DNA from: Anagrus nilaparvatae
Lineage: Eukaryota > Arthropoda > Insecta > Hymenoptera > Mymaridae
NCBI GenBank assembly: GCA_022575985.1
Contig: JAKSXM010000272.1
Coordinates: 31,265,501 to 31,329,500 of the forward strand
Direction of reading: 5' to 3'
DNA length: 64,000 nucleotides
Made by a program: the position numbers and the translations under genes. This document shows positions 12,996 through 26,739 of this stretch, one piece after another (position 1 is the stretch's first letter; the number at the start of each line of letters is the position of its first letter). The notes under the pieces were generated by a model. The model was given only the letters and a program-made list of their open reading frames with translations. It did no database searches and had not been told where the DNA came from.

Positions 12996-15900
12996 ATGGA
13001 TGAAAAAGTAATTGATTCAATTTTCGCTGGATCTTTAAAATCTTTACCTCCAGTTAGTTCAAAAATTGTAAGAATTTTTACGAGTTCAACTTTTACAGGT
13101 GAAGCTTTTTAATTATACATTTTTTTTCATCAATGATTTTAACTTTTATCCATTATTTCAGATACCACGATGGAAAGAAATACACTCATGGCTCAATGTT
13201 ATCCGAAAATAAAAGATTATTGCCGTGAAAAACATGGTTTAGAGTTTCAAGTAATCAATTAAGCTAAATAATTTCTTACATACTTACATGACCTTCAGTA
13301 TTTACTTTTCGTGCAACTTTAAAATTACAATTATTGAATTTAAGCTTCTAATTATAGCTTTAAAAATGCTGTAATTGTTTCAACATATTACGAAAAATAG
13401 CAATTTATGAAAATCTTTAAAATTTTAAATTCGCAATCAGCTGCAATGTGTGAAAATATAAAATCTGCTTGAATAAAATTTTCCAATTTTTTCAGGTGGT
13501 AGACATGAGATGGGGTGTAAGAGACGAAGCAACTGACGATCACATGACAACGGAACTCTGTATGAGAGAAATTGAAAATTGTCAACGTCTTTCGATGGGG
13601 CCAAATTTTGTCGTAAGTAACTTTTTAAACTCAACCCGCAGCTCTAAGCAGCTTTTAAATAACATTTTTTAGGTGTTTCTTGGGCAAAAATATGGATACC
13701 GACCTATTCCAACTTACGTTTTAAGTTCCGAACTAGAAATGTTACGGAATGAATTGGATAGCCAAGGAATGGATGTTGTGGTTTTAGATACTTGGTACAA
13801 AAAGGATAGCAATGCAGTACCACCTACGAGTATTTTACAACCGATTTCTTCGATCCTAAAAAATTTTAACAACAAAGTCAGTTTCATTTTCCAACAAAGC
13901 TTTATATGAAATTAGAAATTAAATTTTTTTTCTCGTTTAGAGAATTCCAAAACTACAACAAGAGGATCAAGCAATGTGGTGGGATACAATGTTAAAAATG
14001 CAAAAGCTATTTCGCAAAGGCGCTCAATCATTGTACAATAACGGGAAATTCGACAAGGATACAATGCACAATTACTTTATGTCTGGTAAATTAAAAAAAA
14101 ACATAATTCAAAAATTTCTTCCAAAATTTTGATTTTCTTTTTGAAAACAGTTACCGAAAGGGAAGTTATAAACGGAATACTCAATGTAAAAAATACCAAA
14201 AATCATTGTTTGGCTTACGTGCGTTACATAAATAACATAAATCTTCAAAATTTAAGAAAAGCCAGTTTGTTTCTTGATATCGTCAATAGAAGTTTAGATA
14301 ATGAAGCATCGAGATTGTTGGCCGATTTGAGAGACGTTAGATTGCCAAATAAAATCGAAAGTACCAATTTGCAAAGGTAGGCTTATTTCCTTTGACTTTT
14401 CTTGACTTTGATTATCTTGGTTATCCATTATTTTTTTAGGTACACAGTCGAGTGGATAGGAAGGGAGGGTTTGGATCCTGAAACTCATGGCGAATATTTA
14501 CAGCACTTCATAACGCATTTTTATCGAAATATCATCAAGCTAGTTGATAGAGCAATGAAGAAAGAAGATAGTTCAGCGCAAGGACAAATAATTACCGAAA
14601 TGCTGCAACATTTGCATGCTTGCAATAATTCCGTTAGGGTATAAAATCCTCATTAAATCGTTCAAAGTTTTATATTTTTTTTATAGTTATGCACAAAAAA
14701 TATTTTTAAAGGTTTTCTACGGTAGACAAGTGAGTTTAGCAAAAATAAAGCAGTACATGCTTGATGACTCTGACAAACCACTAGTTTTATACGGGGAAGG
14801 AGGCTGCGGGAAAACCTCGCTTTTAGCTAAAAGTGCTGGTTTATCGGCCACAGAATGGTTATTGGGTAAAAAGCCAATAAGTGTTATTAGATTTTTAGGT
14901 ACTACTCCAGACAGCAGCGCACTTACTCCTACATTAATATCAATTTGTCAACAGGTTTTTATTACTTTTTTAGATAATAAAATCTCATTTTCGCGCTAAA
15001 TATGGATAAATTTCAGATTTCTTACAACTACATGCTGTCATTCGATGATATTCCAGATGATTTAGTTCCACTCACAGCTCATTTTAAACATTTATTAACC
15101 TTGGCTACTTTGGAGCAACCAATTTTGTTATTTTTAGACAGCGTTGATCAATTGACAGGCACACAAGGAAACAAATTATCTTGGTTACCAGCAAGGCTAC
15201 CACCAAATTGCAAAATGATTTTATCATGCGCTGCTGAAGAATCAAATCCCGTTATTTCCAGAGATTATCATTTGTTGAGAAGAATGATCGATCAAGAAGA
15301 TAAATTTATCGAAGTCACTGCATTAGGCGAAGATTTGGCAATGGATGTAATAAAGTTGGTGTTTAATTGATAAATAAATAACAGCTTTAAAATTGAAGAT
15401 TGATGATTGATAATGACGTTTTCTTTTAGGATGTGGATGAAAACGGCACACAGAGATCTGAATAATTATCAGTGGAGGCTTGTAGCTAATGCAATATCTA
15501 AATGTTCCTTACCGATATTTGTCAAGCTTGTTTTTGCCGAAATTTGTCGTTGGAGAAGCTACACCAAACCAGCAGATACTCATTTAGCAAGCACAATAAT
15601 GGACAGCATAATGATGTTATTTGAAAGAATAGAGAAACAGCATGGGAAAATTCTTGTGTTCCATGCATTAGCCTACATAACGGCAGCAAAATCTGGATTA
15701 TCAGAATCAGAATTGGAAGATTTAATATCGTTGGATGATAAAGTTTTAGATGACGTTTATCAATATCATTTACCACCAGTTAGAAGAATACCACCATTGT
15801 TGTGGACTAGAATTAGAAATGATTTACCTAATTATTTAAGTGAACGAGAAGCCGACGGTGTTAGCGTGCTTAATTGGTATCACAGACAGTTTCGCGATGC

Positions 15901-18900
15901 AGCTAAGGAACGTTATTTTAAAAACATGAATTTAGCTACGTATTTCCATTCAATGATTGCTGATTACTATTTGGGTATTTGGGGCGGTGGTAAGCCAAAA
16001 CCTTTTAAGTATACGGAAATTCAAAGGCATAGGTAATTTCATTTTATTTATCGAAGAAAATTAAATTTTGAAAATTTTCGAGAAATTTTTATAAATTCAA
16101 TAATTTAATAGTTTTGTGGTTTTACTTTTTTTTTTAATTCTCCAAATTATTTTTAGTAAGATTCGGCAAAGATTAAGATTCTGATTTTTAATTTTTATAC
16201 GCGATCATATTCCTATATAATTGATTTGTTCTGACTTTAGCCTTAATCTTGGAAAATTTTAGGTTTAACTTAACGGACAGAGAAGGTGTAGCTGATCGCA
16301 AGGTGCCTGAACAACCATTGGCTTTTTATTCCAAAGATGGGAACATCTCAAGATATAATCTTCGCAAGGTAATTGCAATTCGATTCCGTATTAAGCTTCT
16401 CTCTTTAAATAATAATTTATCAAAGCAATTATCAACATCGATTACCATGCTTGGTGATTGCTTTGGAGCGGAGAGAGAGAGAGAGAGCCTTGAAATAAAA
16501 TTAAAAAGCTGCATGAAAATAATTAAAATTTTTACAGTTCGGTGAATTACCTTATCATTTGGTACGAGCTCATAGATTCAAAGATCTTTTCGAAAATGTT
16601 TTATTCAATTACGAATGGTTGCATGCAAAATTAAGTTCATGTCCTTTGCAAGCAGTTTTGTCAGATTTTGAAGATGCTTGTTGTAACATAGAAGATCAAA
16701 ATCTTGTTAGGTAATCTTGTACTCAATTTTAAATTTAAAATAAATTTTTAACTGACCATTTATATTTTATTTAGAGAATTAATGTTGGTTGCTGATGCAT
16801 TAAGATTGGGAGGAGCAATTTTAGGAAATCATCCGGATATGCTAGCGCCTCAATTAATAGGAAGATTATTACCGGAAATTGGAAATAACGTAAACGTTAG
16901 AATGCTTTTAAGAGCATGTGATATTGATGGTGCCAAGAATTGTTCTTTACTTCCAGTTTATCATTGTTTACATACACCTGGAGGACCATTAAAAGTATTA
17001 GCTTTTTAGTTAAATCGAGACTTAAATTTAAAACTGACATTTGAAATTGCAGTATTCTCTTGAAGGACATCAGTTTGCAGTATTTGGATTTTGTTTAACT
17101 TCTGATTACCGTTATATAGTTTCGATATCTAACAAATTTATTACTTGGGACTTGAGTACAAGCGACATGACAAGAGATATTAATCCAGGAATCGAAGGAA
17201 TAATGCAACAGTTGGTACTTAGCCCAGACAACAGGTATGCTGCTGCTTATACTAATAATAATCAGGTAAATCTTTAATACTTTAATTTATAATCTCTACA
17301 ATGAGCTTTGAGTAAAGAAGCTATTCTTGTTGCAGTCTGTGGTACTGAATACGTTAACAAGTGAATTTGTTGTAATCGACAATCCATTACCAGATGAAGA
17401 AAAATTATACGGTGTTCATTTAATGAATCAATTTGTTTTTATTTATGGTAAATATAGTTGGTGTAGATTTGATTTGCGTGGAAATTTAATTAGTACACAT
17501 ACTAGCACTGAAGATTCGAGCCAATGGTGTATTTTAGGTACTTTTATGTAAAAATAATCTTTTGATAATTCTTAATGATAACTATAAACATTTAACACTT
17601 TAGATATCGAATACACTACATTAGATGATTATAGAATAATTTATTGGTCTGGAAATCTTGAAAGTAATGCATTAAAATTAGATACATTTAAAAAAGAATC
17701 AAAATTTAAAACCTTTAATTTTTACAAGTAAAAGCTTTTTATTTATAATATTTAACAATAATTTAACTGAAAATTAATTTAAATAATGCTACTTTTCAAT
17801 TTGTAGTGCAATGATATTAACAAAAGACAAACAAACATTATATACATGTAACTCACAAGATGATTACAAAGTCACAAAATATGAGATTAATGATGCTTCA
17901 TCTTGTTGGGAAAAGCTTTATGACTTACCAAGAGCACACAACGATAGTAATGAAAATATTTTGCAGTTAAAATTAAATAATGAAGAAAATATACTATTGT
18001 GTACAACTGGAAATGGTTTTGTTGTTTGGTTTTTAACTACCAACGACCCAGCAATGGTTTTAATGCTTCCAAATGGTGTAAGGAATATAAGTACAAAAAT
18101 GATGTGTTCTAATTCTATAATGATCAGTGGGACTAAAAATTATGCTGTTGCAGGAGTAAGGTAACAAATAAACAAAAGTAAATATTTAAACTGTTAGAAA
18201 GTATTCATACTTTTGATTTAATTGACAGAAAAAGTTTGTATGTATGGAGTTTAGAGACTTTAGAATTGGTAAAAATATTAGATGCTCATTTTGCAAGAAT
18301 TATCCAATTAGAAGCATTAACGATTGGTAATTGGAACAGCGTTATTACATCCAGTATTGATAGAAGTGTGAAAGTTTGGAATATTAATAATATTTTTGAA
18401 CAAGTTCATGTAATAGATAGACACGAATTACAAATAGATTCATTATGGTAAGTTTTTTCCAAAATTCTTCTTGAAAAAGAATTTTCATTTTTCCCACATT
18501 TACAGCTTGGCAGAACAGTGCGATTTAGCAGTAACCGTTACTAGAAACTGTGTTGGGGTTTGGGATTTACAAGTAGGAAAATTAGTTTCAAAATTAGCTG
18601 ATAGCCCTTTAGGAGCAATTGTTACTCATGCTTGTATAACGCATAATGGAAGGTATGTGCAACTTATATATCTTGATAAACATTTACGTAATTTAAACAA
18701 ATTTTTAGGTATATCATTTCTGTAGAATCAGGAAATGTTTTAATTTGGAACAGAATAACAGAACAAGTTTTATTTAAGGAAGAACAATTAGATGTTAGAC
18801 AATTGCTACTATTTAGAGATGGGACAAAATTTTTTACAGTTTCTAGACCTAATAATCCAACTGGAGTTGAATCAACAAAAACTACTGCAAAATTTATCAT

Positions 18901-20914
18901 GAGAAATATTCCTGGTATAGATTTGAAAACAAGGAAATCTTTATCCATTTTTTGTAATAATAATTTAATTTTATATAGATGGAGGGAAGCTTTTTTTATT
19001 TGAATATCCAGTTAGAAGTCATACAGGCACTCCATTTCGAGATATTGCTATTACAGCAGATTTATCGTATCTTGTAGTACCAGCTGCAGAAAAAGGCAAT
19101 AGAGATTGCGTTATGGTTTACAATGCAAAAAATGGTACTTGCGTTAGTAAAATACCTATTAAATTACCAGGATTTAAGGTAAATAATCTAAATTCATATT
19201 TTTTGATAATAAATATTTTTGAACTTAATGTTTATGATTTTTTTCCACAGGACATTTCATGCATTGTTCCAATGCCAAATAAATCTCAGTGGGTAGGAAT
19301 TATTGGATCTGACAAAGGTAGCATCTTAGATATAATTAAAAAAAAAATTATTAGATCCATTCCTAAATGGAGTGGGAATATTAGTAAAGATGGAAAATAT
19401 ACCCTGTATGCACCTAGTCGGTAAGTTTTTAAACATTAATAATTATAAATCTTGGAAATTAATCTCAACTATCATGTTCATCAGAGGAGGCTTGGAACTT
19501 ATTGAATTAAGGAAAGGAACAACTGTTAAAACTTATATCCCAAAAGTAGCAGAAGGTGTCTTTACAATTATTTCCATGTTCAACAGAACTGATGAGTATG
19601 TCTTATATTATCACAGCGGAAGAAAAACTATCAGAGTTTTCAGGTGAAAAGTTTATTTTTTAATTAAAAATGTTAATTTTCAATTTCATTATTAATAATC
19701 TTTAGATCTTCTGACTGTGAAATGATTGCAAACTACAGAGTACAGGCAGAATTGAGTGCAATTGATAGCACATACGATGGTAGAGGAATTGTTTTAGGAA
19801 CCGTTGATGGTTGTTTATCAGTGTTAGCAATTGCTGATTCTCATAAAACAGAAATGAATGATTATCTAGCTAATTTACCTTCACGAGATGAAAAAGTATG
19901 TAAAAAAAATAAATAATTTGCTACATAAACTTATGCCGTAAAAAAAGAATAAAAAAAAGTATTATCCATATAGTTTTTAATATTCACTTTATTAGTTAAG
20001 TATATTATACTTTAATTCAACATTTTAAAACATAAGTAGTTCTGGAGAAAATATAAATAAAAACAAACCTTTTTGGTTAGTTCCTCCCGGCACCAATAGC
20101 TCCAAAAATATACAAATAAAGTTTGTTCAAGACATTTCTGCAACTTTAAATTATTTTTCTTTTTTTCATTATAACTGCCTAATTTAAATTTTCACAATTA
20201 AATTCTTTACTTATTATTTTATTTATAATACAGACACTGCACTAACAAAATATTTATATATATAAAGTCCGCGGAAAAATTGTAATAAAAATATCCTATT
20301 ATAGGGCCGGCCCGGCCCTTTGATCGTTTATCGGCTGAGCATATTCTTCTCAGCGACATCTATTGATGTGAGCGTCAAATTAAACTCTGTACTCTGTAGG
20401 TACTTTCTAGGGTAGAACATGGGGGGGATAGAAGGGAGAATGCACCACGTGACACGTAGATGCACCCCGCCAATATTAAATATAAATTAATTAAATTAAT
20501 TAAAAATTATATATTTTATTGGAAAATTAATATTATTCAGGTATTCATTTTTATTAGTTAAAATAAATGAAACAGTAATTTAAAAACATAATTAAAAAAT
20601 TTATTGAAAATCAAACAAATTTTATTTTTTTTTTTGCTGTTTTTTTTTTTTAACATAAAAGCTTTCCAACATCCAATTAGTTTTAAGTAAAAAAGAGGAA
20701 AAAGTTGTTCGATATGAATGAATGTAATCTTTTGATTTTTTTTTAGTGGAAGAAACGCATGGAGAAACAAAAGGCAGCAATCAAATTTAAGGCAGCAGCT
20801 CGTATTGCTCGAGTAACGCATGACTTGACAAACGTAATTCACATTGAAAATATTCCTACCGAATCTACAATAAATGATATTGAAGAGGAAGAACAAGAAA
20901 TCATTGAAAATTAA
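12996..20914 (+). CDS. NACHT and WD-repeat domain protein (NWD1/NWD2-like), STAND NTPase
   Basis: Predicted cytosolic signalling ATPase of the STAND class. 25 exons: 12996-13098, 13162-13250, 13496-13612, 13673-13876, 13941-14085, 14151-14376, 14440-14638, 14712-14954, 15017-15354, 15430-16032, 16263-16368, 16538-16710, 16775-16994, 17053-17265, 17336-17537, 17604-17727, 17807-18160, 18229-18447, 18506-18652, 18709-18914, 18979-19178, 19251-19420, 19485-19643, 19706-19895, 20747-20914. They sum to 5118 nt, i.e. 1705 aa plus TAA, close to vertebrate NWD2 and longer than NWD1. Residues about 27-80 carry the N-terminal family signature (RIFTSSTF, VVDMRWGV). The Walker A motif GEGGCGKT is at about 389-396 and the Walker B-like LLFLDSVDQ at about 478-486. 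A helical segment follows, then WD-type repeats from about 923 (EGHQFAVFGF) to about 1640 with WD/WN ends (ITWDL, VKVWNI, VGVWDL, VLIWNR). The C-terminus is a short basic helix (WKKRMEKQKAA) and an acidic tail. Substrate and partners are unknown. Exon 9/10 joins as K-M-W with donor GTTGGT, the least certain junction. Confidence 0.93.
19896..20746 (+). other. Last NWD intron (851 bp) with a GC-rich palindromic patch
   Basis: This intron is over ten times longer than most others in the gene. Reading through its donor adds VCKKNK and a TAA within 20 nt, with AATAAA-type sequence near 19950, so a retained-intron short form is possible (inference). At 20303-20319 lies a perfect odd palindrome, AGGGCCGGCCCGGCCCT, followed by a small stem GCTGAG/CTCAGC at 20334-20354. 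Both stand out in very AT-rich surroundings. No gene seen. Confidence 0.55.
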
Positions 20915-20980
20915 AAAAAAAATCAATTAAAAATTCATACAAAACGATTATTTATGGAAAAAATGTATGCATAATGAATC

Positions 20981-20986
20981 AATAAA
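20981..20986 (+). terminator. Polyadenylation signal of the NWD gene
   Basis: A canonical AATAAA lies 67 nt after the stop codon, with T-rich sequence just downstream. Confidence 0.6.
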
Positions 20987-21783
20987 AATTTATTAAATTT
21001 AATTTTTTTCCCCTTTTATTTTGATTTTGGGAAGTTTTTTTTTCTTCATATATATAAATGGGACATGAGATACATTCAAATATACAAATGAGTTTTTATA
21101 TAAATGACAATCATGCTTTCTTATATAAAATCTTAACAAATTTTTATTATATAGCGTAGCATTTTAATTTAAAATGCATCATATGTCCACTAAAAAAAAA
21201 CAAACATACATAATTTACTATGACTGTTAGTTTGCTGTTTTTGAATTTAAAAATAATAAGATAAATGAACACCAATTTTTTTGGTTCTCTTTTTTTAAAA
21301 AAAAAAAAACAATTATTGTTTTTCTTTTTTTTTTTTTTTTTATTATTTTGGCAAATAAAAAATTCATTTAATATCGGTCCATTATCTTTAAATTGAATGC
21401 TTAAATAGATCTATATATTTTTTTTTTTTAATTAACAATGTACAATTTAAACTAGCAAACACTTTTTTTATTTCAGCACTCATACTTAATAAATTGTTGA
21501 ATTTTATGCCGACATATAAAAACTCCATTGAGAATGGACTCAATCTACTTGCACCATGGTCAATCTTTCATTATAAAATAATCTAACCCCAATTTTCAAA
21601 TAACTCAGATCACAACCTTTTATGATTAATCAATCATTCTGTTACAAAATGCAATAAAATAAATTTTTTTATTTTTTAAATAATATTTGCTTGAACCTTA
21701 TTTTGTTCTCCATAAAAATATTGACAATTGTAAAAAATTAGTCGGCTTTAACACATTTATACAATTTTTAGTTTCCTTAATTC
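20987..21783. other. Convergent 3' intergenic region, NWD / LSM12
   Basis: AT-rich sequence with several poly-T/poly-A tracts (21300-21345, 21420-21432). On the minus strand AATAAA (21668-21673 as TTTATT) is a candidate LSM12 polyadenylation signal 110 nt past its stop. No gene or structured RNA seen. Confidence 0.5.
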
Positions 21784-23612
21784 TTATTGTGGATCAGTAT
21801 TTTTTTTTTGTGATTGTGGTGATTGATTTGATCGTTGTTGGCCATGTTCTGTTTCTGAACTTACTGAATCTCTTATAAACTTTTCAACCTTTAAACAAAA
21901 ATTTTAATTTACTTGCAATTTTTTTTAACTATTGAGTGTTCTAAAAATAGTTGGTACAATTCAAAAGAAGTTTAAAGTAAGCATTTAAGAACGTTGTTTC
22001 ATCATTTAAGAAAAACATTGCATCATTCTTAAATACAATCAAGAAAAAAATAATGTAATAATTTATAATTTTTTAAAAAACTTCTGAAGGAGCCACGAGC
22101 AAATAAATATAATAATAACAAGTAAATTTTTGTGCATTGGTGTAAAGCCTATAAAAATTTAATGCAAAAAATGTTGTATTAATCTAAAAGAGAATTTCAT
22201 TTTCTTTGTCTTGAATACAAAATCATTTAATTTTTTAAATCTAATTTACTAAAATAATTTTATGTAAATTAATAAAATATCCTAAAATTAAACTTAAAAA
22301 TATTGGTTAAGAAATTGAGATTGTCTTTTTTTTTCAAAAGCCTATAACAACAAATTGTATTTAACTAAATTTTTTAGTAAATTAGATAAAAAAATTTATT
22401 AGCTTTATATTCAGGACAAAGAAAATTAAATTTTCTTTTAGATAAAAGCAATTTTTTTTGCTTTGAGTTTTTTTAGGGTTTAAAACCTACTGGTTTAATC
22501 CAAAGGCTCAATATATTACATATTGTTAATATATCTATATATATTAGCTCCAGACCCCTTAAATTAAAAATTAAAAATTTTTTTATTATTTAATCTTATT
22601 TTTAAAAAGTATTATTTTATAACTCACTAATTTTTTAACGTGAGAGCTTGTTTTTCCGTTAACATCTTCCTTTCCTTGAACTACTTGTACATTTTCTGGT
22701 TTGTATGGTGGCAAAATAGTTACATTATCAAAAATAACAATATTAGGACCATTCCACTTAACTTCATTTAATGTTTTACTAATGGCTAAAAATAATTTTT
22801 GTCCTTCAGGTGATACTCCTGCCTGCAGAGCCTTTACCAACCTTTTCTTTTCTTCGATTGAATTACGTACTCTTGAATTTAGCCTGCTTAAATTAAGGCT
22901 TTGTGGTGGTTCGTTATTCAGAGGGCTAACTTCTTTTTTTACTTGAACATCTGATACTAATGACAAATTAACTACATGGACATCATTTAATGATTGTTTA
23001 CCATTAGAAGCTTGGCATTCTGTTAAAAATTTTTTATAAGGAAAATAATGAAAAATATTACTGCTTTATAATAAACATACATTCTCAAGAGACACGATTA
23101 TTTCAGCTATTTAATCTATTCTGCATACTTATCAACCAATTTTCAAATGTTTTTTTTTTATTTTAGTGTACATTGTTAATAAACTAACCTTCCTGTTATT
23201 AGTGTTATAATATATTATGTGCGTGGTCTTTGGCACCTCATCAATTCAATTCAGACAACAATTTAAAAACATTTTAGTATGAAAATAAAAGTAAAAAAAG
23301 AGAAAAGTAATAAATAAATGTCTAAAAGAAAAATTTTAAAAATACAAATTATTTATATGAGGAGGGCGCAAATGACAAAGAAATATGGTATAAGCTAAGT
23401 GCAGTAATAGGGATGTTTTAGGCAATTTTTATAAAGGCATATTTCAATCTCAAAAGGATGAAAATTAGTAATTTATTATTTAAAAGGATACTTAGTATCA
23501 GCATTTTTGTTTGCTGATCAAATGCCAAAACTTCGCCTTCGATTTCTTTCGCATAACAAGTTTTACAAGCCACAGTACTTCCAATGCTGAAGTAATCGCT
23601 GACGCCGGCCAT
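21784..23612 (-). CDS. LSM12: LSM12 homolog (LSM domain plus anticodon-binding-like domain)
   Basis: RNA-associated adaptor; relatives bind ataxin-2 complexes and mRNA in the cytoplasm. Three exons on the minus strand: 23612-23492 (ATG, MAGVSDYFSIGSTVACKTC), 23019-22628 and 21888-21784 (stop TAA). All are GT-AG and phases join (121+392+105 = 618 nt, 205 aa; human LSM12 is 195 aa). Residues about 6-70 form the LSM domain (YFSIGS, EGEVLAFDQQTKMLIL, DVHVVNLSLVSDV). Residues about 85-178 form the second domain (GVSPEGQKLFLAISKTLNEV, PPYKPENV, SHVKKLVEKFIRD). The tail is Ser/Gln/Asn-rich with a lysine pair. The last exon is short and easily missed: it begins VEKFIRDSVSS and ends TDPQ. Identity is secure from the order of conserved blocks. 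Confidence 0.94.
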
Positions 23613-23718
23613 TTTTCACTATATAGCCCCTCATACAGCCAATCTGCCATATGAGATGAATGCCGAAAGCAGCCGCCACCTGATGGCGCTTGTGCTTTTG
23701 TTCTATTTTTTTTAACGG

Positions 23719-23768
23719 TGCGCGAATTTATAAATGAATAATTTTATTCATTTAATAAATTCGCGCAC
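23719..23768. repeat. Near-perfect hairpin upstream of LSM12
   Basis: The arms GTGCGCGAATTTAT and ATAAATTCGCGCAC are exact inverted copies. They continue inward through TAAATGAATAA-type sequence to a centre near 23743. The hairpin lies about 107-156 bp upstream of the LSM12 start codon, in its presumed promoter or 5' UTR. It could be a tiny MITE or a regulatory palindrome. Confidence 0.7.
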
Positions 23769-25032
23769 TAAAATACTCTTAATTTCTTTATTTTGGTTGG
23801 TATAATTGATATTTTTTTTTAAATACACAGGTACGTAAAAAAATTTGCTCATGTAAGTTTTTACATGCAATTGCTGCCTATATAATATAATTATTTTCCA
23901 ATTATTATAATTTCTATTTTATTTCATCTATAATTCCTGATCTTAACATTGATATTAACATTGAGTAAAAACAAAGTTTTTATATTTTGATTTCCAATCA
24001 GAGAATTGAGAAACAATGAATTTTTAAAAACTGAAACTTCTATTCAAAAAAAATATAGACATTACATATATAGGTTTATAAACAGCCTCAGCAATCTAAT
24101 AAAATTTCGAATATTTGACTAGGAATTTCGTTGAAAATTATTGTTCAAAATCGTTTTCATAAAATTACTAAGTGGCCACTAATTTCATTTAGCTGTTTTT
24201 TCGAGTTTCATTTCTTAATATCGTTTTCTACAAAATCGAAAAATTTTATAAAATGACTAGTAATTTTATAAAGCCACTGGTTTCACCAAAGTGACTGCGA
24301 TATATATATTCTTTGGTAACATTTAAAAATATTTTACATTAAATATAAAATTATTACATGTTTACAAATAATTTGTTAAGTATTTTATTTTCAATAAATT
24401 AATTAATATACTAAATAAATAAAGTGAAATAAACCGCGTAGAGCGAGTTTCACTGGACTTGTGGTGCGGACAATCTTGGTGGGAAAATTCTACAAATTTT
24501 TCTATAGTAACACAGTGTAAATTTCACACTATAGGTTTTAAATGCAAAAAAATAAAAATTTAAACTTTACCCATTGGTGGAGCAACAAAAATTGTCATAT
24601 TTTTAAATTATTAAAGATTTTTTGGAAATTTTATAAAAAAGTTGGCTTTATATGGGAAATTAGTTTTTTTAGGAAAAAAAATTTTCCTTTTACCGAATTA
24701 AAACGGGGTCTATTTTTACCATAAAACGCCTGTTTCTAGCTATTATCGGTGAAAAATAATTTTAAATAGGATAAATAAATTATCATAAAATGTTTGAAAA
24801 ATAATCCTTGTTGCTCCAAAAATTTTGAAAAATATTTTTTTTTTAAACCAGCAAAAAATTTTCTTCAAAGGATTTTACTATATAATATTATGTACATTCT
24901 TACATAAGTTGTACTCAAAAGGGCAGAAAATAATATATTTCAAATCCTTTGATAGTTTTCTAAAATCACTATACTGAACTTCAGTAAATTGTTTAAGTCT
25001 GTTTAATTGAAGTATCTTTTTCTGATCATTTA
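23769..25032. other. Intergenic, no gene recognised
   Basis: AT-rich. A CG-containing patch lies around 24430-24480. No similarity to a known protein was recognised in any frame and no tRNA-like structure was seen. Confidence 0.5.
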
Positions 25033-25714
25033 AGGTTGAATCAGGTGGATAGAAATAGCATTTTTTGAGTAAAAATTTCTGGAGATCGAAACTTCTGGAA
25101 TGTTTAATATTTTTAGCCATTGATCATGTTATGTGTCCCTTAAAATTTAAAAAAAAAATTTGAACATTTATTGACTACAGACGGAGATATTAACGCTTGA
25201 AATTTCATTAATTCTTGAGGTACTTAATTAATCAAGTTTTTTTTATAAATAATCTTATTTTAAAAATCTTTGAGTATAATATTTAGGACATTATTTAGCA
25301 TCGATTCATTACAGAAAAATCTCAATTTTTAACAATAATGTGAAATATATTTCAAGTTTTTTGATTTTTGGCCTAACCTAAATTTTTCAAAAAATCAATT
25401 TATTCGCTGCGAAACGTAGAAAATCAAAATTTTTTTTAGTGAATCGATGCTAAATAATGTCCTAAATATTATATTCAAAGATTTTTAAAATCAGATTATT
25501 TATAAAAAAGTCTTGATTAATTAAAGTACCTCAAAAATTAATGAAATTTCAAGCGTTAATATCTCCGTCTATAGTCAATAAATTTTCAAAATTTTTTTTT
25601 AAATTTTAAGGGACACATAACATGATCAATGGCTAAAAATATTAAACATTCCAGAAGTTTCGATCTCCAGAAATTTTTACTCAAAAAATGCCTTCTATCC
25701 ACCTGATTCAACTT
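25033..25714. repeat. Large palindrome (about 280-bp arms)
   Basis: The left arm 25033-25310 and right arm 25439-25714 are inverted copies with few mismatches. Examples are AATCAGGTGGAT against ATCCACCTGATT, and TTTAGCATCGATTC against GAATCGATGCTAAA. The 128-bp centre is itself partly complementary. No coding capacity, so probably a foldback or non-autonomous DNA transposon. Confidence 0.85.
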
Positions 25715-26739
25715 TAATTGAATTTTAGGCAGTTTTGAACTTTTTAACTATTTCAAACAATTATATTTAATGATTATTTAAAGTTTTTTTATACTTTTTG
25801 ATTGTTAAAGTTTGTTTAATTTAATTTTCTTTTATAAAACTTGCAAATACCGATTTATATCATAATAAGCCTAAAAAAATTCCACAAAATTCCTAAATTT
25901 GAAAATTAAAAAACAAAGAATATTATATGGATTTTAGAGTAATTTTGCCTTTTGAAGACCAAAGCCCGAATATAATTTAACCTACACAGTAGAATTGCTT
26001 TGGTTGAAAATTCAACCAATTTGTTGAATTTTACTATTTTTGGTTGAATTTTCAATCAATTGGTTTAATATTCAACCAAAAATAGTAATTTTCATCCAAA
26101 AGCTAAAATACAAAATAAAAATGATGTCATAATTAAGAGTAAATAAACGATCTGTGCATCCATTAAAAGTTAATTAATTTTATAGTAGATTATATAATTA
26201 GTGATTTTTTATGTATTATTACTTCATTTGACTCAAAAGCTGAAGAATGACTAATCAAATTAAAATGGAATCTAAAATTTCAAGTTTTTCAAAACACAAA
26301 CTCTTATTTACGTATATCGAACAGTTTTTAGCTTAGCCAGCTTGTTCAATCAATGCTCCATCTGGAAATTCGCTTTTATGACAAATTCTGACAATAAATT
26401 AAAAAAAAGTACCTAATTACCTTTTAGCAATATTACAGGCATATTCACTTTACTAATAAAATTGTACGTATTTTAATTTCTATTTGCATAAATAATGGAT
26501 TATTATAAATGAAATTAAAAAGTATTTTCGTTTTTTTCTGTTTATAATAATAGTGAATAATAGTTAAAATAACGTCTTTAATTAAATTTAAAACTATATA
26601 CCTATACAATCGTAATCATGTTTTTTGGTTCCTCAAAGAAGAACCATATTGTGTTAGGTCAAAATTTGATTATCTATTTTTTGGCATATAAGCACGTTTT
26701 GGGACCCCAGGAAAAAAAACCGATTTTTAAAAAAAGTCT

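Noticed and set aside
20558..20926. Minus-strand 122-codon frame over the last NWD exon
   Set aside because: It is a hydrophobic, Phe/Leu/Lys-rich translation of AT-rich sequence opposite a supported exon.
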